A DNA stretch of 64,000 bases from Leucobacter sp. Psy1 (lineage in GTDB: Bacteria; Actinomycetota; Actinomycetes; Actinomycetales; Microbacteriaceae): NCBI RefSeq assembly GCF_020096995.1, contig NZ_CP083692.1:2418001-2482000 (forward strand), read 5' to 3'. How positions within the stretch are numbered: the first letter of the stretch is position 1; every line of letters starts with the position of its first letter. This document shows, piece after piece, positions 34,262-43,211 of this stretch. The notes beneath the pieces were generated by a model. It ran no database searches. It saw only the letters and a program-made list of their open reading frames with translations, and had not been told where the DNA came from. The translations under genes were made by a program, and so were the position numbers.

Positions 34262-35062
34262 CTACGCTTGGGCGAGACGCTTCTGTCGCGAGATCCGCGT
34301 CATCTGTACGACGATCACCAGTACCAGCGCTCCGATGAACACCATCGCGGCGAGCACGTTTGCCTGAGCAGGTACTCCGCGCAGGGCCGACGTGTAGATG
34401 AACTTCGGGAACGTGTTCTCGGTTCCGGCGTTGAAGTTCGTGATGATGAAATCGTCGAACGACAGCGCGAAGCTGAGCAGCGCCGCACCGATGATGCCTG
34501 GCATCAGCATGGGCAGCGTGATCCGCCAGAACACCTGCGCAGGCGACGCGTAGAGGTCGCGCCCCGCCTCCTCGATGGCGGGGCTGAGGCTCGCGACGCG
34601 CGCCTTCACCGCCACCACCACGTATGAGATGCAGAACATGGTGTGCGCGATGATGATCGTGCCGAGCCCTTTCTCGACCCCGGCGAGCAGGAACTGCGCC
34701 GCGAGCCCCGCTCCGAGCACGACCTCGGGGGTGGCCATCGGCGTGAAGAGGAGCAGGCTGATCGTCGACCTGAACTTGAAGCGGTAGCGGACGAGCGCGA
34801 TCGCGATCGCCGTTCCCATTACGGTGGCGGCGAGGGTCGCGACGGTGCCGATGAGGATGCTGTTGCCGAACGCTTCGCAGACCGCCGGAGCGCCACAGGG
34901 GTTCGACCAGTTGTCCAGCGTGAAACCGCGCCACGTGATGTTGTTGCGCCCCGCGTCGTTGAACGAGAAGAGGATCACGTGCCCGATGGGCAGCAGTAGG
35001 TAAATGAGCGTGATCGCCGCGACCACGGGGACGAAGAGCTTGCCGAGACTGAATCGTTTCAC
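34262..35062 (-). CDS. potC: spermidine/putrescine ABC transporter permease PotC
   Basis: 266-aa inner-membrane permease with six helices. The EAA loop that docks on the ATPase is EEAGRDLYASPAQVFWRITLPMLMPGI. The N-terminal KRFSLGKLFVPVVAAITLIYLLLPIG opens helix 1. Its start overlaps the potB stop by 4 nt (ATGA). Paired with PotB it forms the channel for polyamines delivered by PotD. Confidence 0.92.
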   Translation of the reverse strand: MKRFSLGKLFVPVVAAITLIYLLLPIGHVILFSFNDAGRNNITWRGFTLDNWSNPCGAPAVCEAFGNSILIGTVATLAATVMGTAIAIALVRYRFKFRSTISLLLFTPMATPEVVLGAGLAAQFLLAGVEKGLGTIIIAHTMFCISYVVVAVKARVASLSPAIEEAGRDLYASPAQVFWRITLPMLMPGIIGAALLSFALSFDDFIITNFNAGTENTFPKFIYTSALRGVPAQANVLAAMVFIGALVLVIVVQMTRISRQKRLAQA

Positions 35063-35919
35063 AGGAGATCCTTCGCTCCGCTGCGACGCACATAGGTTGC
35101 GACCAGGATGAGAATGGTGGCCATCAGGATCACCGATAGCGACGCCGCCATCGGGTAGTTCTGCGTCTGCAGGAAGCTCGCCTCGATGACGTTGCCGATC
35201 ATGGTCGTATTCGTCGATCCGAAGAACTCGCGCGACGCGTTGATGTAGTCGCCCGACATCGGGATGAAGCTCAGCAGCGTCCCGGAGACGACGCCCGGCA
35301 TCGACAGCGGGAGCGTCACCCTGAAGAACGTGGCGACCGGGGACGCGTAGAGATCCGACCCAGCCTCGACGAGTTTCAGGTCGAGCGACTGCAGCGACGA
35401 GAACATCGGCAGCACCATGAACGGGATGAAGTTGTAGATGAGCCCGAAGATGACCGCCGCATCCGTTCCGATCATCTGCGACGGAAGGATCTGCTTCCAG
35501 GCGAGGGCCCGCAGCAGGAAGCTGATGAAGAACGGGGCGATGACCAGGATCAGGAGCACACCCTGGGCGACCGGGAAGGGTCGCATGGTCACACCGATGA
35601 GGTATGCCAGGGGGTAGCTGATCAGCAGGCCGACGAACGTCGCGATGAGCGCGTAGACGAAGGACCGCACAATCTGAGGCCAGTACTCCGAGATCGCCGT
35701 CGCATAGTTGGCGATTTGGAATGCCTGCACGTAGTCACCGATCGCCCCGCTGTCCGCGGCGGTCTGCACCGACGTGATGACGAGCTGGATGAAGGGCGCC
35801 AAGAAGAACAGGAGCATGTAGGCGATTCCCGGGGCGAGCAACGCGAGCGCGATCCAGGGTCGCTTCCGTGGCGCCTGCGTGACCTCGGTGTCGGTCGAGG
35901 CGAAAGCTGCGAACGCCAT
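35059..35919 (-). CDS. potB: spermidine/putrescine ABC transporter permease PotB
   Basis: 286-aa permease, six helices after a polar N-terminus of about 22 residues. EAA loop VEAGSDLYASPVATFFRVTLPLSMPGV. LLRALAWKQILPSQMIG and FIPMSGDYINASREFFGS are typical of PotB/PotH. Four nt separate it from potA and it overlaps potC by 4 nt, so the four pot genes form one operon. Confidence 0.92.
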   Translation of the reverse strand: MAFAAFASTDTEVTQAPRKRPWIALALLAPGIAYMLLFFLAPFIQLVITSVQTAADSGAIGDYVQAFQIANYATAISEYWPQIVRSFVYALIATFVGLLISYPLAYLIGVTMRPFPVAQGVLLILVIAPFFISFLLRALAWKQILPSQMIGTDAAVIFGLIYNFIPFMVLPMFSSLQSLDLKLVEAGSDLYASPVATFFRVTLPLSMPGVVSGTLLSFIPMSGDYINASREFFGSTNTTMIGNVIEASFLQTQNYPMAASLSVILMATILILVATYVRRSGAKDLL

Positions 35920-35923
35920 GGTC

Positions 35924-37105
<1,182 letters not shown>

Positions 37106-37108
37106 GGT

Positions 37109-38317
37109 CTACAGCCCCAGCACCGACTGGAAGGCGGCCGTGTACTGGTTGTCCTCCTGTGGCGTCAGCGTGCGGAACCCGTGCAGGCGAGAGTTCATCT
37201 GGTCGTCGGGGAAGATGAGCGGGTTGTCGACCTGGTCGGGATTGACGCTCTCCATGGCCTCCTGAGCACCCGCCACCGGCGTGACGAACTGGACGTAGTC
37301 GGCGACCTGCGCAGCAACCTCTGGCTGGTAGTAGTAGTTGATCATCTCTTCGACGAGCGCCTTGTTCTCGGCGCTCGTACCGTTCGGAACCGTGAACGAG
37401 TCCGCCGCGATCACGCCGCCCGACTCGGGCACCTCGAGCGTCCAGCGGTCGCCCTGCTCGAAGTTGAGCGCCGCGATGTCTCCAGTCCACGCGATCGCCG
37501 CGAGCGTGGTGTCGGTCTCCAGATCCTGCGTGTACGAGTTGCCCTTCACCTGGGTGATCTGTCCGCTCTTGATCCCATCGTCGAGCCAGGCGAGAGCGGC
37601 GTCGAACTCCGCGTCGCCCCACTCACCTGCGATGTCGACGCCCTGGGCCGACATGATGATGCCCATGGTGTCGCGCATCTCCGACAACACACCCACTTTG
37701 CCCTTGAGCTCGGGCCGCAGGAAGTCATCGAGCGTCTTGATGCCATCGGGAACCGCCTCGGTGTTCCAGACGAATCCGGAGGCCGGGGCCTGCCAGGGGA
37801 TGGTGAACTTGCGCCCCGGATCGACGTCGAGACTGTCGACCAGGGACGGGAGGAGGTTCGAGAGGTTCGGGATGTTCGCGTGGTCGAACTCCTGAATCTG
37901 CTCAGCTTCGAGCAGTCGGGCATTCATCCAGTCCGTCAGGGTGATCGTGTCGTAACCCGTGAACTGTCCGAGCTCGAGCTGGTCCTTGATCTTGCCGAAG
38001 AACGTGTTGTTGTCGTCGATGTCCTCGATGTACTGGACCTCGATGTTGGTCTCTTCCATGAAGGAGTCGAGTGAGGTCCAGCTGCCGGTGTCCGCGTCGT
38101 AGTCAAGGTAGTAGGTCCAGTTGCCCCAGACAATCTTGCCCGCCGAACCATCTCCGGCCGCGCCCCCACCGCCCGCGCAGGCGGAGAGCGTGGCGGCACC
38201 GACACCGGCGCCGGTGAGGAGAGCGCCGCGCAGTAGCGACCGGCGGTCGAGCTGCGCACCGCTCATCATGCCGATGAGCTTGCGCACCATCGGGTCTTCG
38301 GGCATACGTCTGGCCAT
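37109..38317 (-). CDS. potD: polyamine-binding lipoprotein PotD
   Basis: 402 aa from ATG 38315-38317, preceded by GGGAG. The N-terminus has a twin-arginine-like motif (DRRSLLRG, about 24-31) and a lipobox LSAC, so the protein is likely exported folded and lipid-anchored. Mature part: KIVWGNWTYYLDYD, then PotD-type blocks LPSLVDSLDVDPGRKFTIPWQ, FVWNTEAVP, IAWTGDIAAL and AEMINYYYQPE-like EEMINYYYQPE. It captures spermidine or putrescine outside the cell. First gene of potDABC, divergent from the Lrp gene. Confidence 0.92.
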   Translation of the reverse strand: MARRMPEDPMVRKLIGMMSGAQLDRRSLLRGALLTGAGVGAATLSACAGGGGAAGDGSAGKIVWGNWTYYLDYDADTGSWTSLDSFMEETNIEVQYIEDIDDNNTFFGKIKDQLELGQFTGYDTITLTDWMNARLLEAEQIQEFDHANIPNLSNLLPSLVDSLDVDPGRKFTIPWQAPASGFVWNTEAVPDGIKTLDDFLRPELKGKVGVLSEMRDTMGIIMSAQGVDIAGEWGDAEFDAALAWLDDGIKSGQITQVKGNSYTQDLETDTTLAAIAWTGDIAALNFEQGDRWTLEVPESGGVIAADSFTVPNGTSAENKALVEEMINYYYQPEVAAQVADYVQFVTPVAGAQEAMESVNPDQVDNPLIFPDDQMNSRLHGFRTLTPQEDNQYTAAFQSVLGL

Positions 38318-38647
38318 GAGCACACTCCCTCGTGATCTCCACATGTGGACGTTCAGAGAATGGCACATCGACACCCCTGATGCCACAGCGAACGCGCGCT
38401 TGAAACAAAAACTTCATCAAAGAAGTCGCCACACAGGTGAAAACTATTGATATCCACGGTCAGCGTCACCCCAAACCACGGATTCCGCAGGCCTCTGTGA
38501 AAACGTTGCCGTCCGCACCGCGCGACGAGGGGATTATCATGCCGAGAGACCCAACGGCGACCATGTGCTGAGAATATGCGCACACATTAGACCCGCGAAC
38601 AACGAAATCCTTTGCTTTTTCCGGGTAGGAATGTCAGAATCGACAGT
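38318..38647. other. 330-bp regulatory intergenic region between potD and lrp
   Basis: No gene is visible. The segment is clearly AT-richer than its flanks around 38400-38460 and 38600-38640. It contains ACTTC-ATCAAA-GAAGT (38412-38427), a 5-bp dyad, and CAGAAT (38635-38640) as a candidate -10 for the Lrp gene. An Lrp-type regulator would be expected to bind here to control both directions. Confidence 0.5.
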
Positions 38648-39115
38648 GTGAGCGCGAAACGGACTCAGCAAGGCCTCGACTCGACGTCGAAGGCGATCAT
38701 CGAGCAATTGCAAACCGATGGACGCCGTTCGTACGCCGAGATCGGCAAGGCCGTCGGTCTCAGTGAAGCTGCCGTGCGTCAGCGCGTGCAGAAGCTCACG
38801 GACGGTGGTGTGATGCAGATCGTCGCGGTGACGGATCCGATGCGACTCGGATTCAGCCGTCAGGCGATGCTGGGCATTCGCGCCAGCGGCGACACCCGTG
38901 TCGTCGCGGATCAACTCGCCGAGATGCCCGAAGTGGACTACGTGGTGCTCAGCGCCGGTTCCTTCGACATCATGGCCGAGGTCGTGTGCGAGGACGATGA
39001 CGATCTCATCGAGCTCCTCAACCGCAAGATCCGCGCCATCGACGGCGTCGCCGAGACTGAGACGTTTGTATACCTCCAACTCAAAAAACAACGATACGAC
39101 TGGGGAACACGATAA
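38648..39115 (+). CDS. Lrp/AsnC-family transcriptional regulator
   Basis: 155 aa from GTG 38648; CAGAAT (38635-38640) ends 7 nt before it, in the leaderless spacing seen for other genes here. N-terminal helix-turn-helix (LDSTSKAIIEQLQTDGRRSYAEIGKAVGLSEAAVRQRVQKL) and C-terminal RAM ligand-binding domain (GIRASGDTRVVADQLAEMPEVDYVVLSAGSFDIMAEVV). Regulators of this group beside putrescine aminotransferase genes respond to amino acids or polyamine breakdown products. It is 2 nt from the aminotransferase gene and divergent from potDABC, so it likely controls both. Confidence 0.9.
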   Translation: MSAKRTQQGLDSTSKAIIEQLQTDGRRSYAEIGKAVGLSEAAVRQRVQKLTDGGVMQIVAVTDPMRLGFSRQAMLGIRASGDTRVVADQLAEMPEVDYVVLSAGSFDIMAEVVCEDDDDLIELLNRKIRAIDGVAETETFVYLQLKKQRYDWGTR

Positions 39116-39117
39116 CC

Positions 39118-40509
39118 ATGTCCTACGATCCGACCGCGGCATTCGACACCGCCGCCCTGCAGGCGAAGGCGTCGAGCCACCTTTGGCCGCACTTCACCTC
39201 GCGCAAGGTTCTGAACGACGGCATCCCCGTCATCACTCGCGCCGAGGGCCACAAGATCTACGACGCCGCCGGCAAGGAGTACATCGACGGCCTCGCTGGT
39301 CTGTTCGTCGTCAACGCCGGTCACGGCCGCGAGCGCATCGTCCAGGCGGCCGCGAAGCAGATGCAGCAGCTCGACTTCATGCCGCTCTGGTCCTACGCGC
39401 ACCCGGCAGCTGTGGAACTCTCCGAGCGCCTCGCGAGCTACGCCCCCGGCGAGATGAACAAGGTGTTCTTCACCACTGGCGGCGGCGAAGCAGTGGAGTC
39501 GGCCTTCAAGCTGGCGAAGCACTTCTGGAAGCTCAAGGGCCAGCCCATGAAGCACAAGGTGATCTCCCGCTCGGTCGCCTACCACGGCACCCCGCAGGGC
39601 GCGCTCGCGATCACGGGCATCCCCGACATGAAGAAGTTCTACGAGCCGCTGACCCCGGGTGGTCACCGGGTGCCGAACACGAACTTCTACCGCGCTGAAG
39701 AGATGGGCGCCCCGACCGAGCTCGAGGCCTTCGGCCAGTGGGCGGCGAACCGCATCGAGGAGGCGATCCTCTTCGAGGGTGCCGACACCGTTGCCGCCGT
39801 CTTCCTTGAGCCCGTGCAGAACTCCGGTGGCTGCTTCCCGCCACCCCCCGGATACTTCAAGCGCGTGCGCGAGATCTGCGACCAGTACGACGTGCTGCTC
39901 GTCTCGGACGAGGTCATCTGCGCCTACGGACGCGTCGGCGACTTCTTCGCCTCGAAGGCGCTGGGCTACGAGCCCGACATCATCACGTCTGCGAAGGGCA
40001 TCACCTCGGGCTACGTCCCGCTCGGTGCGATGATCGTCGCCGATCGCGTGTCGGAGCCGTTCCAGTCGGAGGACAACACCTTCTACCACGGCTTCACTTT
40101 CGCGGGTCACCCGGCCGCTGCGGCTGCCGCACTCGAGAACCTCGACATCTTCGAAGAAGAGGGCCTCAACGAGCGAGTCCGCGAGAAGAGCCCGCTCTTC
40201 CGCGCCGAGCTCGAGAAGCTGCTCGACATCGACATTGTCGGTGATGTGCGCGGCGAGGGCTACTTCTTCGGCATCGAGCTCGTCAAGGACAAGGCGACCA
40301 AGGAGACCTTCAACGAGGAGGAGTCGAACCGGCTGCTCCGCGACTACCTGTCGCCCGCACTGTGGGAAGCCGGCCTCTACTGCCGCGCCGACGACCGAGG
40401 AGACCCCGTCATCCAGCTCGCTCCCCCGCTCACCATCGGCGAGTCGGAGTTCGCGGAGATCGGTGGCATCCTCCGCAGCGTTCTGAAGGACGCATCCTCG
40501 AAGATCTGA
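39118..40509 (+). CDS. class III omega-aminotransferase, probably putrescine/polyamine type
   Basis: 463-aa PLP enzyme. The PLP lysine is K293 (TSAKGITSGYVPLGAM), Asp264 in VSDEVICAYGRVG binds the pyridine N, and TGGGEAVESAFKLAKHFW and VAYHGTPQGALAITG are in the cofactor site. The nearest well-known enzymes are putrescine- or omega-amino-acid:pyruvate aminotransferases (SpuC-like), which convert putrescine to 4-aminobutanal. Context supports this: it follows an Lrp regulator and faces a polyamine transporter. The exact amine donor is inferred. ATG 39118 lies 2 nt after the Lrp stop. A strong terminator follows. Confidence 0.88.
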   Translation: MSYDPTAAFDTAALQAKASSHLWPHFTSRKVLNDGIPVITRAEGHKIYDAAGKEYIDGLAGLFVVNAGHGRERIVQAAAKQMQQLDFMPLWSYAHPAAVELSERLASYAPGEMNKVFFTTGGGEAVESAFKLAKHFWKLKGQPMKHKVISRSVAYHGTPQGALAITGIPDMKKFYEPLTPGGHRVPNTNFYRAEEMGAPTELEAFGQWAANRIEEAILFEGADTVAAVFLEPVQNSGGCFPPPPGYFKRVREICDQYDVLLVSDEVICAYGRVGDFFASKALGYEPDIITSAKGITSGYVPLGAMIVADRVSEPFQSEDNTFYHGFTFAGHPAAAAAALENLDIFEEEGLNERVREKSPLFRAELEKLLDIDIVGDVRGEGYFFGIELVKDKATKETFNEEESNRLLRDYLSPALWEAGLYCRADDRGDPVIQLAPPLTIGESEFAEIGGILRSVLKDASSKI

Positions 40510-40529
40510 TCCGATCCTCGAGCACCCGG

Positions 40530-40570
40530 ACGGCCCGCTCCACTTCGGTGGGGCGGGCCGTTCGCTTTCT
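40530..40570 (+). terminator. intrinsic terminator after the aminotransferase gene
   Basis: ACGGCCCGC TCCAC / GTGGG GCGGGCCGT stem (40530-40561) capped by a TTCG tetraloop and followed by TCGCTTTCT. It begins 21 nt after the stop codon. Confidence 0.92.
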
Positions 40571-40584
40571 CTAGACTGGTGCGC

Positions 40585-41511
40585 ATGCCAGCGCTTCTCG
40601 ACGCCATCGCAGCAGGCCCCGTCGTTCTCGACGGCGGCCTCGGCACCCACCTGGAAACCCGCGGCAACTCGGTCGCCTCCGCACTCTGGTCGGCGAAGCT
40701 GCTGCGCGACCGGCCCGACGAGGTAAAGGCCGCGCACCGAGACTTCTTTGCCGCCGGCGCCCGCGTCGCGACGACCTGCTCGTACCAAGTCACGTACGAG
40801 GGCTTCGCGTCGGAGGGGGCCGACCGTGACGAGGTCGACGCGCTGCTCCGATCCAGCGTGGAGATCGCTCGCCGAGCCCGCAGCGAGGCCGGCTTGACGC
40901 CCGAACAGGCGTGGGTCGCGGCATCCATCGGCCCCTACGGCGCCTCACCCGGTCAGGGCACCGAGTACACGGGCGACTACGACCTCGACGTCGATGGTCT
41001 TCGCCGATGGCACCGTCCCCGCCTCGAGGCCCTCGCCGCGTCCGGCCCCGACGCACTGCTCTTCGAGACGGTCCCGGCACTCGACGAGGTCGAGGCGATC
41101 TGCCGCGAGCTCGCCGGGTCGGGTGCGGCCGCCCTGCTCAGCGTGACCGTGGGCACCGGCGGCGCCCTACGAACGGGCGCGTCGCTGACCGACGTCGCCG
41201 ACTGGGCGGACCGCACCCAGGAGATCCGCGCGGTCGGCGTGAACTGCGCGTCGCTCCGAGATGCCGACACGGCGATCCGTACGCTCAGTGAGCGCACCGC
41301 GAAGCCGCTGATCGCCTACCCCAACACCGGAGAGACGTGGGATCCGGCTTCCCGCTCCTGGTTCGGCGACGCCGCCCCCATCGACGCCTACGTCGAGGGT
41401 TGGCTCGACCGCGGCGTCCGTCTCATCGGCGGCTGCTGCCGGGTCACGACCGGCGACATCGAGCGGATCGCGGAGTGCGTGGGGCGCTGGGCTACTCCGT
41501 CCCCGCGTTGA
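40585..41511 (+). CDS. mmuM: homocysteine S-methyltransferase
   Basis: 308 aa. It transfers a methyl group from S-methylmethionine or S-adenosylmethionine to homocysteine, giving methionine. Zinc cysteines are visible in GVNCAS (about 217) and GGCCR (C284-C285); VLDGGLGTHLETRGN and ATTCSYQVTYEGF are family blocks and YPNTGETWD lies near the C-terminal site. ATG 40585 is chosen because TAGACT (40572-40577) ends 7 nt before it (leaderless); a GTG at 40579 is too close to the box. Its last 20 nt overlap the convergent binding-protein gene. Confidence 0.9.
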   Translation: MPALLDAIAAGPVVLDGGLGTHLETRGNSVASALWSAKLLRDRPDEVKAAHRDFFAAGARVATTCSYQVTYEGFASEGADRDEVDALLRSSVEIARRARSEAGLTPEQAWVAASIGPYGASPGQGTEYTGDYDLDVDGLRRWHRPRLEALAASGPDALLFETVPALDEVEAICRELAGSGAAALLSVTVGTGGALRTGASLTDVADWADRTQEIRAVGVNCASLRDADTAIRTLSERTAKPLIAYPNTGETWDPASRSWFGDAAPIDAYVEGWLDRGVRLIGGCCRVTTGDIERIAECVGRWATPSPR

Positions 41512-42367
41512 TCGTCGCCGTCTCGATGGCGCCATACTCGGATTTGCCGCTCTCGAGGATCTCGAGGTAGCTCCCGTCGTCGATGAGGCGCTGCAGTGCT
41601 TCGGCGAGCTGCGGGGAAAGGTCGCTCCCCTTCGCCACGGGGAAACCGTAGGGGACGGTGTCGAAGAGGTCGCCTGCGACCTCGAGCTCCCCGTCCAGCT
41701 GATTCACCGCGTCGATCGTCACCGGTGAGTCGGCGGAGAATGCATCCGCCTTGCCGAGCACTACGGCGTTCGTCACTTCGGGCTGCCCCGTGTAGGGTTC
41801 GATCTCGATGCCGGGCTCGCCGGCCTCCTGGCAGGCGGCGTCCCGCTCCGGCAGCTCGATGAGGTGCTGCGTGCCCGTCGCCATCACCGCGATCGTGAGG
41901 CCGCAGGCGGCGTCAGGATCGACGTCGCTGCCCGGCCGCGCCGCCCAGAGCGTGCCGGCCTCGTAGTAGTTCACGAAGTCGACGGCCTCCTGCCGCTCCA
42001 GAGTGTCCCCGAAAGACCCGACGCCGACGTCGATGGTCCCGCCCTCGATGCGCGGGAGGATGCTGTCGAACTGCAGCACCTCCCACTCCACCTCGAGCCC
42101 GAGCTCATCCGCGATCGCCGCGACGAGATCGACCGCCCACCCCGTGGGCTCACCGTCGTCGGTCTTGAACTCGTTCGGCGGATAGTCGACGATCGTGCCC
42201 ACCTTCAGCACCCCGGACTCTTCGATCTCGCTCCAGGTACGCGCCTCGCTCGATCCCTCGGTCGGCGCCTCGGCCGCGGCCTGCTCGGAGGCCTCATTGT
42301 TCACGCACCCCGTGAGGAGGAGCGCTACGGCGGCGAGGAAGGCGGGAGCTGCGGAACGGAGTTTCAC
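41492..42367 (-). CDS. amino-acid-type ABC transporter substrate-binding lipoprotein (orphan)
   Basis: 291 aa from GTG 42365-42367. Signal peptide with lipobox LTGC (about 18-21), then a type-II periplasmic-binding fold of the family 3 group: ESGVLKVGTIVDYPPNEF, VDLVAAIADELGLEVEWEVLQFDSILPRIEGG, VGVGSFGDTLERQEAVDFVNYYEAGT. The family binds polar amino acids or opines. No permease or ATPase gene adjoins it, so it must work with a distant transporter or act as a receptor. It overlaps the end of mmuM by 20 nt (41492-41511). Confidence 0.87.
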   Translation of the reverse strand: MKLRSAAPAFLAAVALLLTGCVNNEASEQAAAEAPTEGSSEARTWSEIEESGVLKVGTIVDYPPNEFKTDDGEPTGWAVDLVAAIADELGLEVEWEVLQFDSILPRIEGGTIDVGVGSFGDTLERQEAVDFVNYYEAGTLWAARPGSDVDPDAACGLTIAVMATGTQHLIELPERDAACQEAGEPGIEIEPYTGQPEVTNAVVLGKADAFSADSPVTIDAVNQLDGELEVAGDLFDTVPYGFPVAKGSDLSPQLAEALQRLIDDGSYLEILESGKSEYGAIETATINAGTE

Positions 42368-42513
42368 CCCACTATTCTGTCCGCGCTCCGGGGAGCAGCC
42401 GCGCATGTGACGGACGGTGACACGGGCGTCATGGCTCCGTGGCGCTCTGGAACTCCACCCGCGGTGCTCCAGGTACGGGGAAGAGTTCCCCACGAGGCCC
42501 CTTCACCACGCGA

Positions 42514-42564
42514 GTGAACGCAATCTGTTCCGAACTTCGGCTTTTCAGCACGAACAGCGTTCAC
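42514..42564. repeat. interrupted inverted repeat upstream of the orphan binding-protein gene
   Basis: GTGAACG (42514-42520), four unpaired bases, CTGTTC (42525-42530), a 21-nt loop, then GAACAG (42552-42557) and CGTTCAC (42558-42564). The 13 paired bases are perfect. It lies in the 315-bp region between the binding-protein start (42367) and rpsO, otherwise empty apart from the rpsO terminator. It could be an operator pair or a small structured RNA. Confidence 0.5.
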
Positions 42565-42610
42565 TCGGCGAGCGCGAAGGAGGGGTAGAGAGGGCAGGGG
42601 GGGGAACGCA

Positions 42611-42644
42611 GAAGCGCCCCGCTTCCGAAGGAGCGAGGCGCTTC
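42611..42644 (-). terminator. terminator downstream of rpsO
   Basis: GAAGCGCC (42611-42618) pairs with GGCGCTTC (42637-42644), with an inner CCGCT/AGCG(A) extension and a small loop. It lies 39 nt beyond the rpsO stop in the leftward direction. Confidence 0.75.
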
Positions 42645-42682
42645 GCAGTGTCTCAGGCGTATCGCCGAAACCTGCAGCGAAC

Positions 42683-42952
42683 TTAGCGGCGCAGACCGAG
42701 ACGCCCGATGAGGGCGCGGTAACGCTCGATGTCCACCTTCTGCAGGTACCCGAGCAGACGACGACGCTGGCCGACGAGCAGCAGGAGACCGCGGCGCGAG
42801 TGGTGATCGTGCTTGTGGTCCTTCAGGTGCTCGTTCAGGTCGGTGATGCGGCGGGTGAGCATCGCCACCTGGACCTCGGGGGAACCGGTGTCACCTGGGG
42901 TGGTCGCGTACTCATCGATGATCGCCTTCTTGACCTCTGCATTCAGTCCCAT
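42683..42952 (-). CDS. rpsO: 30S ribosomal protein S15
   Basis: 89 aa from ATG 42950-42952, with AAAGGGGACC upstream. It binds the 16S rRNA central domain early in 30S assembly. [54 protein letters not shown] is complete (seen in blocks), with the conserved GSPEVQ and HDHHSRRGL. No pnp gene adjoins it within the window. Single-gene unit with its own terminator. Confidence 0.98.
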   Translation of the reverse strand: MGLNAEVKKAIIDEYATTPGDTGSPEVQVAMLTRRITDLNEHLKDHKHDHHSRRGLLLLVGQRRRLLGYLQKVDIERYRALIGRLGLRR

Positions 42953-43102
42953 ATGGCGGTCCCCTTTCTGTCGTTGCGCGGCGCAACCAGCCCGATGCTG
43001 GTGCTCTCTTTCTCCGCGGCCGTTCTGACGGCAACCTCAGTATCTTAGCACCTTTCGCCGCGGCCGGGCAGATCAGGCCCCGTCGCCGCTCGACGCGAAA
43101 CG

Positions 43103-43151
43103 GTTACGGCACGGTTACGGGAGGGAAACGACCGGGACACGCTTACGAAAC
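43103..43151 (+). promoter_or_regulatory. GlnR-type nitrogen operator: five half-sites at 11-bp spacing
   Basis: GTTAC 43103-43107, GTTAC 43114-43118, GAAAC 43125-43129, GACAC 43136-43140, GAAAC 43147-43151. Each is separated by exactly 6 bp. The last four match the actinobacterial GlnR pattern (gTnAC-n6-GaAAC-n6-GtnAC-n6-GaAAC). They end 60 bp before the amtB ATG, an activator position. The rest of the 43-kb intergenic stretch (42953-43211) shows no gene. Confidence 0.85.
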
Positions 43152-43211
43152 AGACCGGGCGGAGACTGATCCCACGTTCACACTCGGCCCCCCGAGAGAA
43201 AGGTGCCTCCT

